DNA of 8,384 nucleotides from Acidimicrobiia bacterium (GTDB lineage: Bacteria; Actinomycetota; Acidimicrobiia; Acidimicrobiales; AC-14), in contig JAFASB010000285.1 in the NCBI GenBank assembly GCA_019244985.1, positions 1 through 8,384 of the forward strand, read 5' to 3'. Below, in pieces: positions 1-6,651 of the stretch (position 1 is its first letter; every line of letters starts with the position of its first letter). The notes beneath the pieces were generated by a model. That model was given only the letters and a program-made list of their open reading frames with translations, was not told the DNA's origin and did not search any database. Position numbers and translations under genes: made by a program.

Positions 1-681
1 ACGCGCGAATACGTCGACATCATCCGCCGCGTCGTCGCCCGCGAGGGCCCGGTGACCTCCGACGGCGAGCACTACCCACTCCCCCATCCGGGTGGCACCG
101 GCCTCGGGAAGTCGCTCAAGCCGACGGTGCACCCGCTGCGCAACGACATCCCCATCTACCTGGGTGCCGAAGGTCCCAACAACGTGGCCCTGGCCGCCGA
201 GATCGCCGACGGCTGGTTCCCGATGTTCTTCTCTCCGCGAGAACAAGGCGTGTACCAGAAGTCTCTCGACGCGGGCTTCGGCCGTCCCGGCGCCCGACGC
301 ACGCCCGAGACCTTCGAAGTCGCGGCGACGGTGCCGGTGATCATCCACGACGACGTCGAACAGGCCGCCGACTTCATGCGCCCGACGCTCGCCCTCTACG
401 TCGGAGGGATGGGCGCCCGCGGCCGCAACTTCCACTTCGACGTGTTCGCCCGCATGGGCTACGAGGCCGAGGCGACCGAGATCCAGGACCTCTACCTCGA
501 CGGCAAGAAGGACGAGGCGGCGGCGGCCGTGCCGACGTCCATGGTCCAAGACGTCTACTTGGTCGGGCCCAAGGAGAAGATCCGCGACGACCTCGAGTCG
601 TGGAAGGAATCGATCGTCACGACGATGATCGTTGCCGGCGACCCCCAGCTCCTGCGGACGATGGCCGAGCTGGTTCTCTAA
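1..681 (+). CDS. LLM-class F420-dependent oxidoreductase, Rv3520c-like (5' end outside the window)
   Basis: The frame is open from base 1, so the N-terminus is missing and 226 residues are visible. The GTG at 52 is an internal valine, not a start, because coding-like sequence continues upstream (TREYVDIIRRVV). The family is the luciferase-like (beta/alpha)8-barrel flavin/F420 oxidoreductases. The stretch GLGKSLKPTVHPLRNDIPIYLGAEG followed by NVALAAEIADGWFPMFFSP is the hallmark of the actinobacterial Rv3520c-type subgroup, in which a leucine/proline-rich linker leads into the strand and helix that help bind the F420 phosphate. The C-terminal part (VYLVGPKEKIRDDLESWKES, then the TTMIVAGDP segment) is the usual closing helix and strand. 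It is probably a cytosolic hydride-transfer enzyme using reduced F420. The substrate cannot be told from sequence. The TAA stop at 679-681 overlaps the stop of the convergent ku gene, leaving no room for a terminator between them. Confidence 0.9.
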   Translation, partial: TREYVDIIRRVVAREGPVTSDGEHYPLPHPGGTGLGKSLKPTVHPLRNDIPIYLGAEGPNNVALAAEIADGWFPMFFSPREQGVYQKSLDAGFGRPGARRTPETFEVAATVPVIIHDDVEQAADFMRPTLALYVGGMGARGRNFHFDVFARMGYEAEATEIQDLYLDGKKDEAAAAVPTSMVQDVYLVGPKEKIRDDLESWKESIVTTMIVAGDPQLLRTMAELVL

Positions 682-1559
682 GCCGACTTCTTCGCGCGGG
701 ATCGACTTCGGCCGGACGTCGACTTCTTCTTCGTCGACTTCTTGGCGCTCGAGGACCGTGACGCGCTCTTCTTCGACGAGCCCTTGGCTTCCTTCAGGCT
801 GGCCTCGAGGGCGGCCATGAGGTCGAGCACCTGGCCCTCCTCCTCCTCGGGCTTCTCGATGACGATCTCCTCGCCCTTGGCCTTCTTCTTGAGAAGCTCG
901 AGCACCTCCTCGCGGTAGGTGTCGTGGTAGCGGGACGGGTCCCACCTCGACGTGAGCGAGTCGATGATCTGCGACGCCATGTCGACCTCGCGCTTCGACA
1001 CCGAGGCGTCCTTGCCCGACGATCCGTTCTCGACCTCCGATGTCGACACGACCTCGTCGGCGAACAGCATCGTCGAGAGTGCGAGCACGCCGTCCATCGG
1101 ACGGATGGCAGCGAGGTACTGCTTGGTGCGCAGCACCACCTTGCCGATGGCGACCTTCTCCTGCTTCTCCATGGCCTCGAGCAGGAGGTTGTACGGCTTG
1201 GCCGCGGCCTTACCGTCGGGCGCCAGGTAGTAGGTGCTGTCGTAGTAGATCGGGTCGATCTCGTCGAGCACGACGAAGTCGGAGATCTCGATGCTCTTGG
1301 TGGCTTCGGGCCGGTACTCGGCGAGCTCATCGGGATCGACCATGACCCACTGACCCTTCTTGACCTCGTAACCCTTGACGATGTCGCCGTAGTCGACTTC
1401 CTTGCCGGTCTTCTCCGACACCCGCTTGTAGCGGATGTGATTGCCGTTCTTGTCGAACTGGCTGAAGTGGATGTCCTGCTGATGAACGGCCGAGTACAGC
1501 TTCACGGGCACGTTGACGAGCCCGAAGCTGATCGAGCCTGACCAGATCGCACGAGCCAT
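678..1559 (-). CDS. ku: Non-homologous end joining protein Ku
   Basis: This is a 293-residue bacterial Ku, the homodimeric ring that binds DNA double-strand ends and recruits the ligase LigD. The N-terminus MARAIWSGSISFGLVNVPVKLYS is the family signature. The core beta-barrel/bridge runs to about residue 190, with YRPEATKSIEISDFV (82-96), the D-E-I-D-P-I-YY segment (99-106) and LRTKQYLAAIRP (143-154). The minimal C-terminal helical region, which contacts LigD in studied Ku proteins, lies around 191-256 (MASQIIDSL, then the DTYREEVLELL helix). The last 38 residues hold 15 Lys/Arg spaced by Ser and Ala. Such basic tails in actinobacterial Ku are linked to DNA binding and end bridging. The length is normal for the extended-tail form. 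The ATG lies 9 nt after the stop of the hydrolase gene and has no clear Shine-Dalgarno sequence. LigD is not in the window. Confidence 0.97.
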   Translation of the reverse strand: MARAIWSGSISFGLVNVPVKLYSAVHQQDIHFSQFDKNGNHIRYKRVSEKTGKEVDYGDIVKGYEVKKGQWVMVDPDELAEYRPEATKSIEISDFVVLDEIDPIYYDSTYYLAPDGKAAAKPYNLLLEAMEKQEKVAIGKVVLRTKQYLAAIRPMDGVLALSTMLFADEVVSTSEVENGSSGKDASVSKREVDMASQIIDSLTSRWDPSRYHDTYREEVLELLKKKAKGEEIVIEKPEEEEGQVLDLMAALEASLKEAKGSSKKSASRSSSAKKSTKKKSTSGRSRSRAKKSA

Positions 1560-1565
1560 ACGCTG

Positions 1566-1571
1566 TATTTA
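1566..1571 (-). promoter_or_regulatory. Possible -10 element for leaderless transcription of ku
   Basis: On the minus strand, TAAATA occupies -12 to -7 relative to the A of the ku ATG at 1559. This is where actinobacterial leaderless transcripts carry their TANNNT box. It matches that consensus except at the last base. It overlaps the TAA stop codon of the upstream hydrolase gene, stands out as AT-rich in a GC-rich setting, and the ku start has no good ribosome binding site. No clear -35 box was seen. This is a weak call. Confidence 0.25.
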
Positions 1572-3251
1572 CCCAGGTGAGGGGGCGCCGACCCACTGCT
1601 GCAGCGCCGCCGCCATCGACGCGCAGCTGGGCGAGTCGCCGGGCGGGTGCCCCCACGCCGGGTTGAGGCTGAGGGGCAGGGGCGGCACCTGCCAGGCCGA
1701 CGAAGACACCCGTACGACGCGCTCCACCGATGACCAGATGTCGTAAGAAGGCAGCTTCCCGCCGTCGAGGCGCAGGGCGATCGTCTTGTGCACGGCACCG
1801 CTGCTCAACAGCCCGCCGTGGAAGGCGGGGACGACCGAGGCGGGGATGCCAACGGCAGTGGGGTGCGGTGACGCGACGGCGTCGGCGAGCGGGAACAGCG
1901 CCAGCTGCTCGACGCCGGGCAGCGGGCACGTCAGCAGATCACGCACAGCCGGTGCGTTGTCGGCGATCGAACGCAGCAGCGGGGTGTCGGGCGTCAGATC
2001 GATGGGCGAGATCACCTTCAGGCCCGCGGTGAGGCCCTTCAGCTCCGCACCGGCCGCAACGCCCCAGCCCTCGTGGCCCTTCGGCGGGTAGTACACGCGC
2101 GCCGGACGCACCAGCGGACTGAGCATCACCAGCTCGTCGACCGGCGCGCTCGGGATGGCCGCGAGGTAGGTCTTGGCGACGAGTGACCCCTCGCTCTCGG
2201 CGACGATGCTCACCGGTCGCCCGGTCTGCTGCTCGAAGGCGTCGACCTGGGCGCTCATGGCGCGGACGAGGTCGACCAGCGAGCGGTGGGTGTCGTTCTC
2301 GCCGTACGGGAGGGGCAATCCGTCGGCGCCCACGCCGCTGTAGGAGAATCGCCGCTCGTCGAACGCACCGGGCAGACGGCGCGTCTCGTCGCCGTTCCAG
2401 TGGGTACCGAAGCCCGAGACGATCAGCACCGGCTTCCCGCTCTCGGGCTTGCGAACGCTCACGGCGTGCGCGGCGCGGTTGAGGCGGGCGCGGCTGGTGA
2501 CGGTCTCGAACCCGATCGCCGCGCCACCGACAACAACGACCACCACTGCCACCAGCCCTGCCGGCGCGGGAATGAAGCGCGGCGTCGGGCGCCCGGCGAC
2601 CGCGTGCACGATGCCGAACCACGCCCAGGCATTGAACAGCCCGGCCACGGCTGCGAGCGGTAGCCGGAACATGGGTGGACTCACCGACAGCAGAGCGCCG
2701 TCGACGCTGAGCACGACGAACGACAGTCCGACCCAGCCGACCGTTCGGAGAGGCGGCATGTGACGCCACCACCCGCGCTCGATGGCGCCGTGGTGGACGA
2801 GGGCCATGACCGCCAGCGCGCCCGGAAGGGCAACGAAGAACAACCACGAGATCGAGACCACCGCCATCCCGAACAGCAACGCGACCCACGGCGACAGCAG
2901 CACGGCCGCGACGACGATGAAAGCCGCGCTCCCGGTGACGGTGCGCCGCAGCGGCGGCAGCTCCGCGCCCTCCGGCCACGCCGCTCGCACCATCACCGTC
3001 GTCACCAGCGTGCGAAAGGCCACGAAGGCGAGGGCTTCGAACACGAGCCCGACCCACGAGCGGTGGTACACGAGCAGCCAGCGCAGGTCGTGGAAGACGT
3101 CGAAGGGTGCAGGCGCCGAGGCCTGCGGTGCGATCCCCAATGCCGATTCCATCCCGACCAGCCACAGGATCGCTGTCTCCACCACGGGGAGGGCGACGGC
3201 GATGGCGATAAGACGGCGCCGCACCAGGAACCGCAGTGGCGAGACGCTCAC
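1569..3251 (-). CDS. Polytopic membrane protein with C-terminal alpha/beta-hydrolase (lipase/esterase-like) domain
   Basis: This 560-residue protein has two halves. The first has about seven hydrophobic segments (roughly residues 13-33, 66-88, 106-123, 125-152, 170-190, 197-217 and 231-247). The second, from about 273, resembles an alpha/beta hydrolase. It opens with strand KPVLIVSGFGTHW (273-285), a region that normally carries the oxyanion hole. A nucleophile elbow follows at SIVAESEGSLVAK (348-360), with Ser353 the likely nucleophile; the first glycine of the usual G-x-S-x-G is alanine. Asp457 (FPLADAV) and His478 (AFHGGLL) are suitably placed to complete a triad. A role as a membrane-anchored esterase or lipase, perhaps facing outward, is inference; the substrate is unknown. 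The start is a GTG at 3249-3251 that overlaps the TGA of the DUF2505 gene (GTGA), which implies translational coupling. I do not recognise a named ortholog. It could also be an acyltransferase, since LCAT-like enzymes share this fold. Confidence 0.8.
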   Translation of the reverse strand: MSVSPLRFLVRRRLIAIAVALPVVETAILWLVGMESALGIAPQASAPAPFDVFHDLRWLLVYHRSWVGLVFEALAFVAFRTLVTTVMVRAAWPEGAELPPLRRTVTGSAAFIVVAAVLLSPWVALLFGMAVVSISWLFFVALPGALAVMALVHHGAIERGWWRHMPPLRTVGWVGLSFVVLSVDGALLSVSPPMFRLPLAAVAGLFNAWAWFGIVHAVAGRPTPRFIPAPAGLVAVVVVVVGGAAIGFETVTSRARLNRAAHAVSVRKPESGKPVLIVSGFGTHWNGDETRRLPGAFDERRFSYSGVGADGLPLPYGENDTHRSLVDLVRAMSAQVDAFEQQTGRPVSIVAESEGSLVAKTYLAAIPSAPVDELVMLSPLVRPARVYYPPKGHEGWGVAAGAELKGLTAGLKVISPIDLTPDTPLLRSIADNAPAVRDLLTCPLPGVEQLALFPLADAVASPHPTAVGIPASVVPAFHGGLLSSGAVHKTIALRLDGGKLPSYDIWSSVERVVRVSSSAWQVPPLPLSLNPAWGHPPGDSPSCASMAAALQQWVGAPSPG

Positions 3252-3742
3252 TTCGTTCGCACCCAGTCCTCGACCACGCGCGCCTGCGCGGCGATGTGCT
3301 CGCGAAGCCCGAGGACGATTCCTCGTTCAGCGAGCCGGCCCACAACCGGATAGTTGACCCGAAGCTCGCCCTCCATGTGCTGCATGGTTGCGTCGGGTCC
3401 GTCGCCGGCCAACGTGTACGACCCGGAGCACGCGAGGCGGTTGGCGTAGTGGTCGGGCAACATGCGGAACGCCGTTGCCGAGGTCTCTCGATCGACCGTC
3501 GACTCCACCACCCAGGTGAGCTTCGCGGGGTCGAGCACTCGGCGAGCCGGCGCCGCCAGCTCGCCGGTGAACGCATACCGCACGCGGAGGAGCACCTGGG
3601 ACCCGCGATCGGTGCATTCGAGCACCTCGGGGTCGCCGACGTTGGGCATGGCCCCCAACGCTTCGTAGAAGGCGGGATCGACAAAGGCCTTCTCGACTCG
3701 GTCGAGCGGTGCCGCGATTGGCTGGTCGACGGTGAAATGCAT
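3248..3742 (-). CDS. DUF2505 family protein (SRPBCC/START-like fold)
   Basis: This 164-residue protein matches the actinobacterial DUF2505 pattern. The N-terminal MHFTVDQPIAAPLDRVEKAF strand and helix lead into the variable YEALGAMPNVGDPEVLE segment. The end carries HMEGELRVNYPVVG (122-135) and a long C-terminal helix (about 137-162). The fold is that of SRPBCC proteins, which form a deep hydrophobic cavity for lipids or other apolar ligands. There is no signal peptide or membrane segment, so it is probably cytosolic. The biochemical role of DUF2505 is not established. The gene begins 26 nt after the stop of the fusion gene with only a weak G-rich ribosome site (GGGTAGG, 8 nt from the ATG). 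It overlaps the next gene by 4 nt, so co-translation with the membrane hydrolase is likely. A ligand-carrier or accessory role for its two membrane neighbours is plausible but unproven. Confidence 0.88.
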   Translation of the reverse strand: MHFTVDQPIAAPLDRVEKAFVDPAFYEALGAMPNVGDPEVLECTDRGSQVLLRVRYAFTGELAAPARRVLDPAKLTWVVESTVDRETSATAFRMLPDHYANRLACSGSYTLAGDGPDATMQHMEGELRVNYPVVGRLAERGIVLGLREHIAAQARVVEDWVRTK

Positions 3743-3768
3743 AGCTCGGACCTACCCGCCGTCCTGCA

Positions 3769-6171
3769 CTATGCCCACTGCCTGCGGCGGACGACGCGGA
3801 ACGCCCAGAATCCAGGCAGCGTCGGCAGCCAGAAGGTGACGAGTCGGAAGGCGAGCACTCCGGCGACCGCCGGACCGGCGGCGACGCCGACGCCGGTGAG
3901 CCCGGCCACGAGGGCCGCCTCGACCGCGCCCAGGGCGCCGGGCGTCGGGCTCACGGACGCGACCGCCGATCCCCCGAGATAGACGACGATGACCTTGAGC
4001 AGGTCGGCGTTGGCATGGAAGGCGGCCAGACACGCAGCCAGAGCCAACGCGTTCCCGACGGTCACGCCGATGTTGCCGCTGAAGAGCTGCACCGCCTGTG
4101 CCGGGCGGCGCAGCACGTGCACGAGGTCCGACGCCGCCCGCCGCGCCGGGCCCGCGATGCGTCGGCGCAGAGGTGACAGCAAGACGATCCCCGCGATGGC
4201 GAAGCCGACGGTGACAGCGACGAGAACGCCCCATCCCCGCGGCAATGGCGTGCCGCCGATCCCCGACTGGCCGAGGGCGGCGATGGCGATGGCGACCCCG
4301 AGGGCGTGGACGACGGCGCCGGCCAGGGCGTTGAGCCCGATCGCCGACAGCGATGCCGTGCGCGCCAGTCCCGACTTCTCGAGGTGACGCTCGTTGAGCC
4401 CGAGTCCGCCGGTGCCCGCCGGCGTCACCCGGTTCACGAACGAGCACGCCACCTGCACGATCGTCATCGGATACAGCGGCAGCCGTTTGGCCACGGCGCC
4501 GCGCTGCGCCAGCGCGGCGGCGACGAACGTGGCCGCGGCAGCGCCAACCGCGGCCAGCATCCACGCCCAGTGGGCGCCGGTCACGGCGTCGACCGTCTGA
4601 CTGAACTCACCGACCTGGGGAAGGAGGAGCTGGACGGCGAAGCCGAAGGCGGCGAGGGCGATCAGGGTGCGCGGCCGCACGCGCGTGATCTGGGCGAGTG
4701 GCTCGTGCTCGACGTCGAGTCGATCGGCGACGCGGTTGCGCAGCTCGGCGATCACGCCTTGGCGCCCCGGAAGCTCGGCGAGCGTGCGGCCGGAGATGGC
4801 GAGCGGCTGCAACATCGGCATGGCCGCCATCACCTCGTGGGAACCGAGCGCCTCGATGGCGCTGTCGGCGGCCCGCTGGGGGCCGACCACCGCGCTCAGC
4901 GAGACCAGCAGCTCGCAGACGTCGCGATGTAAGCGGCGCGGCGTACTGGCCGCCTCAGCCAGGTTGAAGTCCAGGAGCCACGGCTCGCCGGCCTCATCGA
5001 CGAGCACATTGTGGCGGCGGAGGTCGCGGTGGGCGATCCGCGCCCCGTGCAGACACGCCACCTGCTCCCACACACGCTCGAGCAGCTTGTCGTCGATGCT
5101 CTCGACAGGGACGTCGTCGAGGGTGTGCCCGCGCACGCGCTCTTCGACGAGGAAGACCTCGCCCCGCCGGCCCCGCGCCGCCAGCCGCACGTGCGGCACG
5201 CGCACACCGGCCTGGCCCGCGGTGATCGCCAACAGAGCCTCGTGTTCGGCGGAGCGTTTGCGCGAGACGAACGCCAGCTCGTCCTGCACACCGCGAAAGG
5301 CGACGAAGCGCCACAGCCGCATCAGAAGGTCGGCACTGCGTTCCTCGCTGCCGAGCACCTTGACGAACAGCTCCTCGCCGCTGTCGGTCGTCGCCAGGAA
5401 CCGCGCGTAGCTACGCCCGCCCATCCCCACGGGGACGAGACTGACCACCTCGATGCCCGCCCCGGCGAGCGCGTCGTGCACCTGGCCCCGAGAGGGGTGG
5501 CCGCTCGTCGTCCCGAGCGCCAGGTTCAGCGCCGCGCCGACGGCCCACCCGATCGCGACCCCGGCCACGACGTCGAGCGGCAGGTCGAGGCCGGCGTACA
5601 TGCGCGCCAGCGCCACGCCGACGACGAGCCACCATGCGGTGCGCCCGACCGGTCTGCGCACGTGGGGTCCAGCGGCCGTCGCGAGCGCCGCGCTGACGGC
5701 CAAGGCCGCCGACGGGAAGCCCGTCCCCAGTGTCACGCGGTCGCTGACGATCAGCTGCGCGACGTGGTGGAACTCGGCGATGTGCGCGGCCGGTCCCGGT
5801 CGGTCGACGATGTGCTGCAGGAGCCGGGCGGCGCCATACGCGGCGCCGCCGGCGACGACCAGCTCGATGGCGAGGCGCCAGCGCCGCTGCACGAGGGCGG
5901 CGACCGCCGCGCCACCGATTGCGACCGGCGAGCCGATGACAAGAAGCGGAAGCGCGATGCCGGTGAAGACGCGCGGCAGGTCGTTGAAGAGCCGGAAGGC
6001 ATCGGCTTCCGAGGCGCTGACGCTGCCGGATCTGGCGAACAGCGCCGTCAGCGCGAGCAAGGCCAGGGCGACCACGAGGCGCACGAGATCGCCAGGGTGG
6101 CGGCGCCCCGCCGCAATCCGGCGGGTACCTCTGCCCTGCTCGTGATCCACTCGCCCTACGGGCTCGTTCAC
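3769..6171 (-). CDS. PAP2-like / protein-kinase-like / MprF-YbhN-type flippase fusion membrane protein
   Basis: The 800-residue product has three domains. Residues 29-218 form a multi-pass PAP2-like (lipid phosphatase fold) domain with helices near 29-46, 70-95, 101-118, 150-168, 178-195 and 199-218. Its catalytic motifs are degenerate: QHIVDRPGP (119-127) lacks the Lys and Arg of K-x6-R-P, GFPSAA (151-156) has Ala for the His of PSGH, and ARMYAGLDLPLD (189-200) has Asp196 for the catalytic His. Residues about 229-495 form a soluble kinase-like (RIO/ABC1/APH-type) domain with a Gly-rich loop (GMGGRSY), Lys271 in LFVKVLG, Glu309/Glu311 in helix C, HRDLRRHN (381-388) and DFN (401-403) for DFG. 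Residues about 500-790 form the lysylphosphatidylglycerol-synthase transmembrane/UPF0104 domain, with NRVTPAGTGGLGLNE (580-594) and SPTPGALGAVEAAL (741-754). MprF uses this domain to flip lipids, so lipid transport coupled to phosphorylation is a reasonable inference. The GTG start at 6171 lacks a clear ribosome site; the GTG at codon 8 is an alternative. Confidence 0.88.
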   Translation of the reverse strand: MNEPVGRVDHEQGRGTRRIAAGRRHPGDLVRLVVALALLALTALFARSGSVSASEADAFRLFNDLPRVFTGIALPLLVIGSPVAIGGAAVAALVQRRWRLAIELVVAGGAAYGAARLLQHIVDRPGPAAHIAEFHHVAQLIVSDRVTLGTGFPSAALAVSAALATAAGPHVRRPVGRTAWWLVVGVALARMYAGLDLPLDVVAGVAIGWAVGAALNLALGTTSGHPSRGQVHDALAGAGIEVVSLVPVGMGGRSYARFLATTDSGEELFVKVLGSEERSADLLMRLWRFVAFRGVQDELAFVSRKRSAEHEALLAITAGQAGVRVPHVRLAARGRRGEVFLVEERVRGHTLDDVPVESIDDKLLERVWEQVACLHGARIAHRDLRRHNVLVDEAGEPWLLDFNLAEAASTPRRLHRDVCELLVSLSAVVGPQRAADSAIEALGSHEVMAAMPMLQPLAISGRTLAELPGRQGVIAELRNRVADRLDVEHEPLAQITRVRPRTLIALAAFGFAVQLLLPQVGEFSQTVDAVTGAHWAWMLAAVGAAAATFVAAALAQRGAVAKRLPLYPMTIVQVACSFVNRVTPAGTGGLGLNERHLEKSGLARTASLSAIGLNALAGAVVHALGVAIAIAALGQSGIGGTPLPRGWGVLVAVTVGFAIAGIVLLSPLRRRIAGPARRAASDLVHVLRRPAQAVQLFSGNIGVTVGNALALAACLAAFHANADLLKVIVVYLGGSAVASVSPTPGALGAVEAALVAGLTGVGVAAGPAVAGVLAFRLVTFWLPTLPGFWAFRVVRRRQWA

Positions 6172-6172
6172 G

Positions 6173-6201
6173 AAAAGAGGCTAGTGAGCGCTTCGCGCCT
6201 C
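6173..6201 (-). terminator. Possible hairpin with T-run between the receiver gene and the fusion gene
   Basis: On the minus strand, just after the receiver TGA (6207-6205), GAGGC (6201-6197) can pair with GCCTC (6181-6177), which is followed directly by TTTT (6176-6173) and then the GTG start of the next gene. An alternative hairpin pairs GAGGCGC (6201-6195) with GCGCTC (6191-6186) around a GAA loop, with one bulged G. The two share one arm, so they are mutually exclusive. It could act as a weak terminator or attenuator, or mask translation initiation. The stem is short and the call is tentative. Confidence 0.3.
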
Positions 6202-6204
6202 GCG

Positions 6205-6585
6205 TCAGGCGTGCGCCAGCGAACCGACCAGATTCACGACACGACGCAGGTCGGGCTTGCGGACGTACGTCGCGCCCAGATCGACGGCGCGGTCGGTCAT
6301 CGGGCCGACCGGCAGGGCAGACAGCGCGACAACGACCGTGCCCGGCGACGCGTCGCGGATCAGCGGCAGAGCGGACACGCCGTCCATGCCGGGCATGCGC
6401 AGATCGAGCACGACGGCATCGGGATGCAATTCGGCTGCCAGGCGAACGGCCTCGTTGCCGTCGACGGCCTCGCCCACCACCTCGGCGCGCCCGTCGGCCT
6501 CCAGGAGCAAGCGCATCACCAACCGGATGTCGGGAAGGTCGTCGACCAGCAGGACGCGCACCTTCCCGCGGCTCTTGCCTCCCAT
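6205..6585 (-). CDS. Stand-alone response regulator receiver protein (CheY-like)
   Basis: This 126-residue protein consists only of a receiver (REC) domain and has no output domain. The acidic pair Asp15-Asp16 lies in VLLVDDLPDIR. The phospho-acceptor is Asp61 in AVVLDLRMPGMDG. The switch serine is Ser89 (VVALSALP), and Lys110 in YVRKPDL completes the conserved set, so it should accept phosphate from a histidine kinase. A longer open frame exists upstream, but I chose the ATG at 6585. The REC fold starts right after it, AGGA (6597-6594) lies 8 nt before it, and the upstream extension is Arg/Pro-rich and would overlap the divergent gene. No histidine kinase is present in the window, so it is an orphan here. 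The gene is first of the tight minus-strand cluster, 33 nt before the fusion gene. This suggests a signalling input acting by protein-protein contact rather than DNA binding. Confidence 0.93.
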   Translation of the reverse strand: MGGKSRGKVRVLLVDDLPDIRLVMRLLLEADGRAEVVGEAVDGNEAVRLAAELHPDAVVLDLRMPGMDGVSALPLIRDASPGTVVVALSALPVGPMTDRAVDLGATYVRKPDLRRVVNLVGSLAHA

Positions 6586-6593
6586 GGGACCAA

Positions 6594-6597
6594 TCCT
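6594..6597 (-). promoter_or_regulatory. Ribosome binding site of the receiver gene
   Basis: AGGA on the minus strand with 8 nt to the ATG at 6585-6583 is a good Shine-Dalgarno match. It fixes the start of the receiver gene against longer in-frame options. Confidence 0.6.
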
Positions 6598-6620
6598 GGA
6601 GCCGCGGCGGAAGCCACGCC

Positions 6621-6638
6621 ATGGCCCGTTGGGGCCAT
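6621..6638. repeat. Perfect inverted repeat ATGGCCC-N4-GGGCCAT in the divergent intergenic region
   Basis: Two 7-base arms (6621-6627 and 6632-6638) are exact reverse complements around a GTTG spacer. The repeat lies between the receiver gene and the divergent substrate-binding-protein gene, where an operator would be expected. It could bind a dimeric regulator or form an RNA hairpin. TTTT (6638-6641) overlaps the end of the right arm on the plus strand, but the small size makes a terminator unlikely. Confidence 0.45.
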
Positions 6639-6651
6639 TTTCGAGCGCGCA

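Noticed and set aside
52..54. GTG at 52 as the start of the oxidoreductase
   Set aside because: In-frame, family-like sequence continues upstream to base 1, so this is an internal valine.
924..1541. 205-codon plus-strand open frame opposite ku
   Set aside because: It is rich in His, Arg, Asp, Val and Leu, a typical antisense shadow of the ku coding sequence.
1939..3684. 581-codon minus-strand open frame overlapping the hydrolase and DUF2505 genes in another frame
   Set aside because: It is extremely Arg-rich with no domain logic; the overlapping frames give clear DUF2505 and membrane-hydrolase proteins.
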